A stretch of 64,000 nt of DNA from Nymphaea colorata (Eukaryota > Streptophyta > Magnoliopsida > Nymphaeales > Nymphaeaceae): assembly GCF_008831285.2 (NCBI RefSeq), contig NC_045141.1:9782106-9846105 (forward strand), written 5' to 3'. Positions 1-12,140 of the stretch are shown piece by piece (positions within the stretch are counted from its first letter, which is position 1; every line of letters begins with the position of its first letter). Both the position numbers and the translations under genes were made by a program. The notes under the pieces were generated by a model that ran no database searches, had not been told where the DNA came from, and worked only from the letters and a program-made list of their open reading frames with translations.

Positions 1-466
1 ATATAGCTGGTCTGGTTAGGAACCTATTTAAGACGGGCTAGTTAGATTCTCATGGGCGTCTTTGTGTCTTAAGTGATAGAGCATGATATCCAAGTTCAAG
101 GGTATACCATTGCCATTACAAATACCGAAGCAGCCCAACACCTTGAAGGTAAGGGGAATGAGAGGCCTCTTTTATGGGTGATACGTTGTAACTCTCTACT
201 CACCCAATGGATATGGTTAAACAACTATTTTAAAGGTAAGACTATTCTTGCAGCAAATAGTGTACTATGAATGTTAAAAATTCAACCATTTCTAAGGAAT
301 ATATGTCCTCATCAGATTCTAAGCAGGCATTAAGTGCCTTCCAAAGGCAGAGTCACATATGGGCTGCTCACACCAGCTTGAAAAGTGAATATCTTCGAAT
401 ATTATGCATATGAGTGCCCCTTCACACATAAAAATTTGTGAACAGTGCTCCGCTCGAAAATTTTTC
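1..466. other. unannotated AT-rich sequence
   Basis: No recognisable gene. A 65-codon open frame at 73-270 shows no known motif and I give it no weight. The right edge runs into a transposon-like terminus at 467-481. Confidence 0.4.
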
Positions 467-481
467 GGTCTCCGCCACTGT
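467..481. mobile_element. hAT-like terminal motif (right end)
   Basis: The stretch ends in ctccgccactg, the inverse of the cagtggcggag terminus common on plant hAT-type elements of the TTF/ZMYM group. The left partner would lie outside the window or is lost. Called from motif resemblance only; no target duplication was confirmed. Confidence 0.35.
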
Positions 482-2775
482 TGAGTGTTCAACATGTTCT
501 GCTAGGGCTTGACTTGATTACTTAGTCTAAGCGCCAGATACATGCACATCTGACAACCGACTTCGATTTGTGTCAAAGTTGTTTTGAAAAATAACACCAA
601 ATAACGCAGAACGAAGATAGATATTGTTCATTTCTTAATATCTCAATTTGCTAGATTTATTGACTTTATTTTGTTCTGACAAACCGTAGACTACGCTTTG
701 GAGCATGTTACACTCTTAGACGTGCATTTTTTTGGCAAAATAAATATTTCAGTTTTAGATTGTTTGATTTTTGTTTATTTTTGAGCTGCAAATTGACTTG
801 AAGATGCTTGACATTCATGATCATCATTTTTCTAATCGCATCTACATATATATATATATATTCATATATTCTTGGCATGCATTTCCTACTTGCTAACCGT
901 TTATTTTCTTTTCAACTATATTAATGTCATTGTGGGTGTAGCTCGATCACCCAGTGAAGAACGTACCGCAATTGACATATGCTTAATGGAAAATTAATAT
1001 GGAAAATTCGAAGTTCATTAATTAACTTGCACGATTTGGCCCATCTTTGACGTTTCTAATTAATCGCACCTTCTGAAATTTTCAAATTTCAAAGTTGAGT
1101 AGCTATATTGTGATGGGTCTCGCAGTTTGATCCCGTCGATCCAGGCTTGTATAGTTGGCTCAAATTAATATATCATTCATATTACATCAAAGAGGACTCT
1201 CAATATAAATCTGAACAGATCAGACGTTCAAAATAAAGCCGACCCAAATTCACTCTACTTAAAATAGTTACAAGTACTATTGGGTTGCTCCTGAGAAATT
1301 TTTCTATCTTTTCATGGCAGATTAGTAAAAATTACATTAGCTTCCTCGCAAACTATATCATACATTGTGCCTGCTATTATTACCAAACTTTTAGATATAT
1401 TCTTGGTATTCTTCGTGTTATTGCTTGAGCTTGAGATCTGGGCCATCCATTATTCATAGCTAGTGGGTGTCACTGTGGTGATATCACCATAGAAGCCATG
1501 ATGGACGGTGGTAATGTCCGATGACTGATGGATGGTGATAAGGCACGGTCTCCGAGTACCCATGGAGCTGGTATCACATGTGAAGCCCATTCATTTAGGG
1601 CCCAAACGGACTTTCCCATGAAAAAAATACCAAAATTATACAGTAAAAGAAAACCTTTTTTCCGATTGTCTGATCCACTTGCAATCCGCATACTGACTTC
1701 GATGTGTAGCATTTTTCAGAAGTATTTGAGAAGAACACTATGTTCGTAGACGCAACATTATGTTTAATTTTGTTGGAGAAGACATAATGTGATTATAGAT
1801 ATTATGTCTAAATTTGTCGACTAAACAATACACATATTCATGTCATGTTTTTTGAAATGTGAACGTGGTGTTCTTTCAACATGTGTTAACAATAGCATGA
1901 TATTCTTTTTACCATACCCTAAAATGCACATTGACCCAAAGGACGACGCAGCCAAATTTTTTTTTAGTGGAGATGAATAGTATTTTCAAAATTTGTAGAA
2001 GAGCATAACAATATTTTTCAGAATTCTTATATATACCAAATTAAAATTTTCTAAAAATATAAATAATAATATTTTTCTCAAAATATAAGGGGCCCTGCCA
2101 GCCCGGCTTCCCTCCACCCCCGCGTTGACTTGCAATGACTACAATTTCATTCGCATTAGCGCGTTCTATTTTCATAATTGCAGCTGCTTAATGGTTCAAG
2201 CATCATTGAGGCTTCTCACCAAGAGAGTAAAGTTGTGCTTCAATGAGTGCATGTTTTTAAAAGTCACATTTCGTCAAACAGACATTTTCTTGGAAATGGT
2301 GTACGCCTTATCTTGAATTGGATTAATATTGGAGTGCTCGTTCAGCTGAAGTTTTTACTTTAGGCCCGTGGCCAGTGGCGATGCAGACTGGATGCTTGCC
2401 AGTTTGAAGAGCCAGTGCATACCATTTTACTATTCTTTTTCAGTTCTTTATTATATAAAAGGGTTTAAGGGAGGCGTCACACACCATATAAATTTACTTG
2501 TTTCAGCTTAAAAGTCTTCATAGATTCTGCCCATGCTTGTGGCGTTACTTTATCCTTTTCCTATAGAAAAGAAACAAAGCGCCACTATCGTTCTATAATT
2601 TTTTTTTGTCATACCTCTTAGTAGTCTTTTTAAATTTATGTTTTTTTAGTCCAACAATATACCTTTCGTCTTCATTGATCTAGAGACCAAGGCCCCGTCT
2701 CATCATCATATTATTTGAGAGGTGGCAGCAAATGCCAGTGCAGCCATGTGTCTCTCACTTTAGATCACCTTCTCT

Positions 2776-2778
<3 letters not shown>
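482..2778. other. intergenic, no gene seen
   Basis: AT-rich sequence with short open frames on both strands that show no family motif. It contains a short TA run near 846-860. Nothing else could be supported. Confidence 0.5.
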
Positions 2779-2826
<48 letters not shown>

Positions 2827-2832
2827 AATAAT
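2779..2832. repeat. (TA)n then (AAT)n microsatellite
   Basis: About 17 TA dinucleotides are followed directly by about seven AAT trinucleotides, a compound microsatellite. It lies roughly 80 bp outside the hAT terminus at 2913. Confidence 0.95.
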
Positions 2833-2912
2833 TTGATGGAATCATCTCCCCTGCCCCGTTCAGTTCCACTCAACCGAATGGTACATATCAAGCAAAAAAA
2901 AGTAAGCAAGAG

Positions 2913-5290
2913 TAGTGGCGGAGCAAAAAAATTTTGGTTGTGAGGCACTAATACATAGTATGTGAAAAACTTTTAAATTAAAATATACGTTATTTTAAAA
3001 ATAAAACAAATAAACATAGTAACGAACAAACTTACAATTGGTTCCAACAAGCAAATCATATCATTATAGTTATGAACAAAATTACAATTGGCCAATGACA
3101 TCAAAAAAGTTAATTAAATGACTAGTTATTAATAAATTTATAATTAACATAAAAAGGTAAATCAAATGACTGTAGTCATAAACAAATTTATAATTGGCCT
3201 CAAAAAGCAAATAAAAAGGCTAGAGTCACGAACAAAATTACATGTGGCCTCGTTTGTTTTTCATATTCTGAAAATGGTGCATATTGTTTCATCACTGATA
3301 CTGTCAAATGTGTTCTTCTCAAACATCATTGACCCATTCATTTCTCATCTTCTTACGAAGCTTAGTTTTGATAATGTAAATAGCTAAAAATACTTTCTCA
3401 ACACTTGCAGTTGCAATTGGTAAAATTAGTGCCAATTTAATCAACAAATAGATTAGGAGAAATATTATATGTTTCCTAGTTGTTACCACAGTTAAGATTT
3501 CAAATTTGAAAACTCTTTAGTGATTTTTATGTCTTCAACATACACATCTAATTGACTTTCAAGTCTACAGAAGTTTGCTTCATTGAAGTATTTAGGATAG
3601 AACTTGGTAAGATGAATCAACTTATGTTTGTCAAAAGCAGAAAAGCTATTCTTTAGACTTAAATATACCACTAAAAGAAGAAGCTTTGTATTTGCCTCAA
3701 TTAAACGACTATTCAACTCTTGAAGTTTCATATCACTAACAATATAAAATATTTCAACACGATAATGATGTAAAAATGTAGTCCTTTCAGGTACACATCT
3801 GGGTCATCCTTAAGGTATACTGATCTCCTCTAAATCATGCACTGGTATATCAAATTTATTACAAAATATAAAAATTTCACTCATAGAAGATTCTTCCCAA
3901 CCATTATCTTTCAAATCTTAAAGGCATGCTTTTTGTACAATAAAATTCATAGCATTTACAATATCTTGATCTTTCGTTGGAATGCTTGTGAAAGTGTGTA
4001 ATTATTCCCAAAACTTTATACATCAAATGCAAGTTAAATATAAATTCAAAACTTTGCAGTGTATGTATCAATTCAAGTGCCTTCTATTTCCTTTACTTAT
4101 ATTTTCTGTAATAAGATCTAATGCCTTAACAATAGAAAGATGCATGTAGACTAAATTGATTGAAGCATCATAATGGGAATTTCAGTGAGTATCACCAAGT
4201 CATTTCAGACTCATTTCTTGATTTAATTCTCATCTTGTTTGAAGTTCACTTACCTCAATTGCTTCAACAATTCTCATGCAATCTACTTCACAAATAAGCT
4301 CTAACTTTTTGTAAAAAGTAGAGAAAAAAATTGACAATCTGAATAATATTTCAAAAAAGAACACAGTTATTAGATTATGTTTAACAATAGCAACTAGTAG
4401 TGTTAATTGGAGTTGGTGTGCAAAAAAATAAATATAATATGCAGACTCATTCTCATCGATAAATCTCAAAAATCATCAACCAATAGAGAAAAAAAAATAT
4501 TATCTAAAGATCCTTCAAAATAGCATTTGTAGTTTTCATTTCACATGCTTTTGCAATATCTTTCTGTATATTGGGAGATGTCAGATTATTATTCTCTGAG
4601 ACACAACTTTATTAATTTGGCTACTGATCTTTACGAAATATTTTAATATCTAGATAAAATTTCTTCTATTGAAAGAGGGTTCACTGTCATCATGCCATCG
4701 AAATGGTAACCTTTGCATTAACAATATTCTTATTACATTGATAGATGCTCAAAGAAGAGTTTGATATTCATTTGTTTGTTGGTCACTTTGCTTCTGAAAC
4801 ATCATATTGATATACTTTCTTTGCTGCATTAGGCTTGTACACTTCATTCATGCTACATTATGATGATTGTTAGGGCCCCTAATATATAAATCAAATTTCT
4901 TCTTCTCTTTCCAATTGTTAAACGCATCAGATATAAATGCCTCTGTAACGAATCTGGCAGTATGTTCTGGCCTGAAAAGGTAGCAATATTGATAATACGC
5001 TCTATGTTAGCTTGAACTGTACTCCAACCAATGCTTATACTCATCAAATGATTTTGAATTAAACTTTTGCTTTTGAATATTATACTGAAAATCACAATTA
5101 CAAGACTGACAATGGCCTCGTAGAAGATAAGCTCTACGAATACTTTTTCGAACATTGGGAAGATAAGTTGACATAGGAGGACGAAGCACATGATCTACAT
5201 GCAACTGTGCTTCATCAAATTCCATATCGTTTTGCTTCTCACTTGATTTTTCTTTTTTCTTGATTTGAATTTTTCTCATTTTGAACAATG
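2913..5290 (-). mobile_element. decayed hAT (TTF/ZMYM-type) transposon, left part
   Basis: The left boundary is a degenerate terminus tagtggcggagc at 2913-2924, as in plant hAT elements that usually start cagtggcggagcc. The transposase remnant runs on the minus strand, so this terminus is the element's 3' end. I could not find a matching terminus beyond 5290; it may be lost or may lie past the tandem array at 5494-5945. Confidence 0.65.
3285..5288 (-). pseudogene. hAT transposase pseudogene, TTF-type with C-terminal dimerisation region
   Basis: Read on the minus strand, pieces in several frames appear in the normal order of TTF/ZMYM1-like hAT transposases. The N-terminal TTF part is at 5288-5007 (RPPMSTYLPNVRK, RRAYLLRGHC, FDEYKHWLEYS). 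A segment near 4740-4640 reads as LNAS-DVI-LL followed by F-R-HD-SE. A segment at 4469-4230 includes ENESAYYIYFFAHQLQLTLL. The part at 3731-3492 includes SLKNSFSAFDKHKL and a run ending in EFSNLKS. The C-terminal hAT dimerisation motif is at about 3420-3285 (LPIATASVEKVFLAIYIIKT). Stops and frameshifts separate the blocks, so no active transposase can be made. The family normally cuts and pastes DNA using an RNase H-like catalytic core. Family assignment is from remembered motif order. Confidence 0.8.
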
Positions 5291-5493
5291 TTTATTCGAT
5301 GTAAACATTCTCACCACAAACTTAACCATGCCTTTTCATTAACAATATAATAAAAAATAATTCTTTAAATTAGTATATAAAAACCATTAATACTTTTTAG
5401 TTTTACTTCTTTAATTTTCTTATGACTGTATCATCAAGAACAGACACCTTTTAACAATTGCATCATTGGTCAAAATATCACCATAAGTACAGA

Positions 5494-5945
5494 CTTTTGG
5501 CTTGTCTCAGTTATCTCATGTCCTAAACAAATATCGTCTACTACAACATATAAAAAAACATATATCATAATTATAAGCTTTTGGCATGTCTCAGTTATCT
5601 CCTATTCCTAACCAAATATCTTCTTCTAAAGCATGTAAAAAGTAACAACTCATGTCCTAAACAAATATCGTCTACTACAACATATAAAAAAACATATATC
5701 ATAATTATAAGCTTTTGGCATGTCTCAGTTATCTTCTATCCTAAACAAATATCTTCTTCTAAAGCATGTAAAAAGTAACAACACATACACAATATTGTAA
5801 GCTTTTGGCCTGTCTCAATTACCTCGTGTCCTAAACAAATATCTTCTACTAAAGCATGTAAAACAACATACTTAATATTTGTAGGCTTTTGGCCTGTCTC
5901 AGTTATTACCTATCCTAAACAAATATTTTCTATTCAAAGGCTCTT
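5494..5945. repeat. tandem array, about 84-90-bp units
   Basis: The phrase cttttggc(a/c/t)tgtctca recurs at 5494, 5578, 5712, 5802 and 5886. Each occurrence is followed by a cctaaacaaatat block and usually by an aaagcatgtaaaa block. The spacing is 84, 134, 90 and 84 bp. A stretch of about 85 bp starting at 5517 is repeated exactly from 5651, which explains the 134-bp step and marks a recent local duplication. Confidence 0.9.
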
Positions 5946-7851
5946 ATAAATGTATGAAAACAGATACCTCAATATGCTTAATATCTTGGGAAACTTCTCA
6001 TGAAAGTCTTCGATTTTGCTCTCTTTTGTTAATCAATTGTGATCTTCATTACAAAAACAAAACACATAAAAGTTGATAAGCATTTCATAGAATCTAAGAC
6101 AAATATACAGGATAAAGAATTCAAAATGCATTTCATTAAAGTTGAAGATTAGGCATGATACAAATGCATTATTGTATAAACTGAGAAAGTGTGTTTTATA
6201 CTTTTATGTTTACAACTTCACGTATCCATGCATACGTTGGATATGTTGTTCTCTAGTAGGAGTCAAGTACGCCAATAAAGCGCAGCAAAGAAAATAACGA
6301 TTCAAGCTCCTTTGTATATCACTCTCACTAATTAATAACTAAGTGTAAAATAACATTTAGCCCTAGGTTATAACAAATAATATCTTTGTATAAAATAACG
6401 TATATATTGCTCAAGCTTATTGGCAGTGCTATTTGGCATTCGCAAACTCTATTCCCTCTGTCACCTTAGTTCTCAATCCTTCTGTAGAGGTAAACACTGA
6501 AGCAAAGAATTAACGGTAAGTTCACCTCGTCACGACTCAGGCAGAGGGAAAAAGGGGGGCCTTGAGCGGTGGGATCTCCTTCCGCTCACTATTAATTTTT
6601 TGCCTAAAATTTAGAAAGAGGTTCTTTCTGTAAGTTAGTAAAGTGGGCACACTTCAATATCCAACTTTTGGGGAGACCAACCACCAACGCCGGGGCACGT
6701 GACTTTCTATCTTTGCTTTTCCGAGAAATTGAAATTTACAAAGTGGTCGAGGGGTCCAAAAAAAGCTCTTTTATTTGGCAGATGGCATGATGCAAGTTGC
6801 CACTAAGCATGAGTTATCTCTACTGGATCCAACAGACCCTTGTCATGGCACAGTTGCCGGTATAACAAAGAAACGAGAAAAAGATATGAGTTGGAAAGTG
6901 GTTAGTTTTCCCTGTAAGTTCTTACAAAGTTGACAATAGGCAAGTTGCCTAAAGGGTTTAATAACATATCGGCCCAGCCACTCTCCGGTGGGGGGAATAA
7001 CACTATTAGATACATGATATTCGGTGGCACTCAAAATGTACCACCGAATACTTTTACTGGGGAATATAATGCGTTACTGAGAACACAAGCGAAAGCCAGC
7101 CAGTGATTGCCTTTAGTTGCGAAATTTCCAAAAGCCATAAACGCCCGCCTTTTATGGCAAAGCGTTGTGCCACTGAAATGCTTTCGTTGATGATTTTATT
7201 GCTTGAAAACATGTCTTGAAGCCTTGTCGATGGCGTTCTTCAGATGCTACTGTTAATTTACCATGGTGCAGCACAAGTGCCCTTAAATACTTTTCTGTGG
7301 TGCCGAAAACCTTTTTTGTAACTTCTTAAGATCGTCAATGAACTGCTCTCGATGGGCAATAACAAAATGCTACGATCTACTGTCGATGGCACATATTTAA
7401 TATGATTACAAAATGCCATGGTCTGCTGTCGGTGGCACATATTTAATATGTCCACATCAGCATTTTATGGCCAGCACATGCTCCACTAAAGGCATTTGCA
7501 TGGCAGATATTCCCAGCTATATCAAATATCCAATAGCAGATGGGAACTGCTAGTAAAGATTTTTTTAATGGCATATATATCTGTGCCATTATTGATATTT
7601 TGTTGCGATTTAGGAATGCCGCTAAAAGGCTCTATAGTAAAGTTAAAAGTGTCACTACAACCATGTCGTCGTAAAATTAAAACGTAGTCATGTGGATCAT
7701 TTGTGGGTTTCAAACCGTAAGGTTCTTCTGAGGTATAATATGGTGAGCTTGTTTTTTCAAAAAAAAAAAAGAAAATGAAAAATTTCAAAAAAATTAACAA
7801 AAATTCTTACAAATTAGGAGTAAATAGAAAAATTTAAAACTAATGAGATGA
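5946..7851. other. intergenic, no gene seen
   Basis: No coding region recognised. Between about 6780 and 7500 short motifs such as ggtggcac, gccaccgaa and gatggcacatatttaatat recur in both orientations. That resembles the subterminal repeats of CACTA-type elements, but no terminal inverted repeats were found. Confidence 0.4.
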
Positions 7852-8038
7852 TAGCAGAGGATTTTGAACCAAATTTAAACCCCCCCCCCACCCCCCCACA
7901 ATACACCCAACCAAATTTTTTAAAACATGTAAATTTTACAAGATTTTATTTATTTTATATAAATATTTAAAATATTATATTTCAGCTCCAGTTTGAAAAC
8001 TATAATTTGGCCCCTTTCATGAAAACTGATTCCGCCTA
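7852..8038. mobile_element. MITE-like element, copy A
   Basis: A stretch of about 187 bp starts tagcagagg and ends attccgccta, with a long C-rich tract near its left end and a tataatttggcccc block near its right end. The same order of blocks appears in reverse in the element at 20406-20592, so these are two diverged members of one small non-autonomous family. Ends are approximate here, and an 8-bp target duplication is not convincing for this copy. Confidence 0.55.
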
Positions 8039-8658
8039 TGATACAACACAAAAGAACAATGGCCTGTGAACAGGCCAAAACACGTGAATGATGCACATCA
8101 TTTTACCGACTTTTTTTGGCCAAAATGTTTTTTCATTTTTTTTCTCGCGTCTTTTTGGAAAAAGTCACGATATATTTGACTATTAAGAACATGAAAAAAG
8201 TGACAATTCTTCCTGGTAATATAAACACCTATCACAATTATTAAAATAAGATTTTGGCACAACCAAATATGTTATATAATACAAAATCATGTACACATCC
8301 GACATGCATATACAAATTCATACATGAATTACCTAAGACAATTTTTCCTAGTAATATAGAGATCATTCTCACATATCGAGCAAACTGTATCCGTAGTACT
8401 GGCAAGTTCTGATCTTGTCATCCGTCATGTAACCTGAGCGAAAAAATCCAATTTAAGTATCAGACATATTAATAAGCTGAAATTATCAATGCACTGAAAT
8501 TTCTCAAGTTGACCATAATTCTCCATGCACTAGAAGAAATTAAAAAACATCAGAATAGGCTAAATTGCCATCTAATACTCTAAAAATTCACCTAAGATGT
8601 CAGATTCGTCTCCAGAAACGTATTCAAATTTCAAGGCCATGAGAATTTCCTCTCTCTC

Positions 8659-8662
<4 letters not shown>
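8039..8662. other. intergenic, no gene seen
   Basis: AT-rich sequence without recognisable coding motifs or repeats. Confidence 0.5.

Positions 8663-8734
<72 letters not shown>
8663..8734. repeat. (TA)36 microsatellite
   Basis: An uninterrupted run of 36 TA dinucleotides, preceded by a short CT run. The apparent open frame through it (a run of Ile-Tyr) is an artefact of the repeat. Confidence 0.97.
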
Positions 8735-8737
<3 letters not shown>

Positions 8738-11700
8738 AAATTTGACTATAAGAAGAATAATATGGTAGATGTTAAAGCCACTCAAAAATTAACTCTAGAT
8801 TTGATCACTGCAAATATATACCTATAAAAAATCGAACGATTAAAATTGTGTCGAACTTCCCACATGCTCTAGTACTTGACAAAGGATAGGGTATTAGAGA
8901 AACTGCTGGCCACCCAAGAAAGGAATGATCGGCAAGGAAAAAGGGAAGCAAAAACCCTGAAAATTTCTAGTTGTCAAAATTGGAAGTTTGACGTAGGTTG
9001 TTCAAAGCCCTAAAAGGACTAATTAGGACTAGCTGAGACTGCTTGCGGTCCAACTTGCTCAAAATCAATTGAATACAAATAAGTGATCAGGGTCTAGTCG
9101 GTTGACCAACAACTAGGCTGAGCAGTTGACTAATCTGATCACCAACTAGCCGCTAGTTTGAAACATAGATTGGTAGATAACCTACTACTCGGACTAGTCA
9201 GCTGACTGCTACTTGGGATTTTGACATCTAAGGAGAATTTAAAATTATTTCATTAAGAATCTTTGTTGGGAAATGTTTAATAACATTTGACATCAGTCTG
9301 TCATGAAGCAAAATGGTAGAGAATGTAGATGAAATCCATAATTGAAACAGAGGATTCATCAATATTGAAATCATACTTGCACTGTCTGCATGTTCCATGC
9401 TCTAGGTTTCAGTAAAAAGCAAAGGAAGAACATTAAGAAATAGGTGGAAAACACAAGAAAGAGTATTCAAATAACTAATGAGAAAATGGTCGAAGAATGC
9501 TAAAGCCCATAAAATGAGTATAGAGAATATGCAGACCAAATTCCTCTGCCTAGCAAAGCCAATTGATATGACTTATTTGGCAATGTTTGGGGTACGTACC
9601 AGGAAGGATTGCCAACAACGACCTGTAGCCGCCGACCACCAAGCAGCATTGGATAGAAATCCTTTATCCCAACCAAAAGAAACAGACCTCAAATATCACA
9701 TCAAGCATGAAGTTCATTAGATCAAATTCATCAAATGTGTAATGCTGGTTTTTTTCACAAGGAAGTGCCACAAAGTTGTCATATGGCATTTTTTTTTTCT
9801 CAAGGATCCAAAGGGAATAGCTGAATCTTTAAGCCTCAATATTGCAAATGGAAGGGACAGGCTCGAAGTTCTTATCGATTACCCATAAAGTATGAAGAAA
9901 AAAGTTTAAGAGAAGAATCATGTTATTGCAAAGAGCATCCCAGTTGTTCTCCTTGGATAGTCATCTTGTTATATTGGAGAATAAACAGAGTATCAAAATT
10001 TACAATGAAACTGCTCTCATACTTTTATCATAAACATAAAATTCAGAGTAAAAGCATTTATCTGTTAATATTCATAGATTTCATTAAGCATTTCAGATGA
10101 AAATTACGTTGTTCATCAATATGGAAATCTTTCTATCCTATACCTCATTTTCAATAGCATCACAATTTCCTCAACAACTTTAAGTTCATGCTTGGTTTTA
10201 TTTCATCTATCCGCTATCCAACCCACTGTTTCAAAGGAAAACATGATCAAGGGGTTACATTTTGGTCAATCAGAAGTTTATAGCTTCAAGTAATAATAAT
10301 CACAACATTTAAAACTCCATAATCCAAGAACAGGTGCGACATTTGTTCTTCTTGATGTTCCAGCTTGAGACCCTGGAGCATAAGTATTTCAGATCCAGCA
10401 ACAGGCCCAAAAGTTAAAAGTATGCAGATAATTAGTTTATAGTGATACTGAAACAAATTATAGAAAAAGCCAGCTGAGTATAACCGTGTACTTTTTCCAC
10501 CTTTGTCTGCAAAGGCAGTATTTCCACCTTACTTGAACAAATGGAACCAACTCTCAAATTATTTAAGGATGCCATGGTGCCCATCCATGTCATTACTTCC
10601 AACATCCAGCAACTTGTGTTTGTGCTTATATAGTCTTGTATATAGTGTTCATTCGCCACTTGTTTACTTGTAAGAGACTACCCTCTCATCAGTCTAAATG
10701 TCATGTTTCAGATACTTTGCTTTGGGTGTTTAGCAAGCAAACTCTTGTTTATCTCTCTGGGTATCTTTGCAAGTAAAATTGAGTTTTGACCCCTCCTTGG
10801 TTATCTAGTTCATGATATAAAGTGGTTTCAAGATAATGAAATAGCAAAAAGTTGTGAGTTCCTTTGGCTCTTCTTTTACGCTCTTTGTGTTCTTAAAGTG
10901 AGCTGCACACTTTTTTTGCTTTGAAGGAGTTCCTGTTTCACATATCTAAATGTGATACCAAATTTTATATGATGCTAGTGTTTTTGAAAATGTTGTCATT
11001 GTTCTATCTTCAATTATATGCAAAATGCCAAATGCTATCAGGATCAGATGATTTAATAAGCTAGTTGAATTGAAGCAAATAGCTAAGGAAGACCTATTTA
11101 GTTTGTGGTAGTGAGGTATGTGAAACTTTAAACATTGTGAATATGCAACATTCAATGTATCATTGAGTGCTAGCTTTGTATATGACATTATTATTCTATT
11201 ATTGTTTACCACTATATTCGACCATAAATACTTGCACCTTATGGGATGCTATAACAAATTCTGTAAGTTTTTGTTACTATTGTAATTTGGACGCACATGG
11301 TCATTTTAGTGACGATTTACATGTAACTATATGGAAATCATGTTGGACACAAGTATATTACATAATGTAATATGATGCTACTAGCATTGCAATTGTATAA
11401 CACTAGAATTTAGGCAAATATTATTGGATGCTTTTGTTGCTATTGTGATTGACACAATAGTTAAATTTTATTCAATGAACAGAGTTGTGAATGTTGACGA
11501 CAATGATGATGAGAACAAATGACATGGTGGTTAAAAACATACAAGCAATGCATTTGTGATTGAAGATGATTTTTAGTAGGAAAGTAATATGCCATATGTG
11601 CAAATGGAGCAGAGTAAAGTATTTCAAGTATTTGCATGTGTGCATTAACAAGCTAATAATGTGTTTATTATGAATGAGAAGATTATTTTGATGTGCATGG

Positions 11701-11929
11701 AGAAAAGGATAGAGTTACAATGGATGTGCACGTGCATGGACAGAACATAGGAGAATTTAAAACACATGTGGATCTTCATGATGGACATCGAAGAGAAGTG
11801 TTTCAATGATGTAAGCATACCAAATTAACGTGGCAGTGGTGAGTTTTATGTATATGGAGTCCTCCTAAAGTGCACCAATAAGAGAAAAAAGTGTTAGTGG
11901 AAGTATAAGTGCAAAAACATGGTACTGAT
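8735..11929. other. intergenic, no gene seen
   Basis: About 3.2 kb of AT-rich sequence. Small open frames (for example 9478-9720 on plus, 10432-10659 on minus) carry no motif I recognise and are not supported as genes. Confidence 0.45.
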
Positions 11930-12140
11930 GAGTTTGATGCTCCAGGTATAGGAATGAACATGAAGGCATTCTTCACATCTAGCTATACCAAGTTCCACCT
12001 CTTATTTGATGCCACCGATATAAGAGTTCTAACAGTATTCATCTTAGCAACTAGAGCAAAGGTCTTATTATAATCAATTTGTTCAGTTTTAGTGGATCCA
12101 TTTATTACCAATGGGCCTTATACCATTCTATGATGCAGGT
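11930..12140 (-). pseudogene. Copia reverse transcriptase fragment
   Basis: On the minus strand this reads as the N-terminal part of a Ty1/copia reverse transcriptase: YKA, then TEQIDYNKTFALVAKMNTVR, then LISVASNKRWNLV and LDVKNAFM. These blocks match the family's usual order (Y-K-A-R-L-V-A-K-G, then D-Y-x-x-T-F-A-P-V-A-K, then D-V-K-N-A-F). Stops and frameshifts are present, and the rest of the element is not visible on either side. It is a short dead relic. Confidence 0.75.

Noticed and set aside
6780-7660. Possible CACTA element (ggtggcac words and a cactacaa at 7653)
   Set aside because: There is no paired inverted terminus and the cactacaa faces away from the repeat-rich part.
8597-8827. 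76-codon open frame with a long Ile-Tyr run
   Set aside because: It is created by the (TA)36 microsatellite at 8663-8734.
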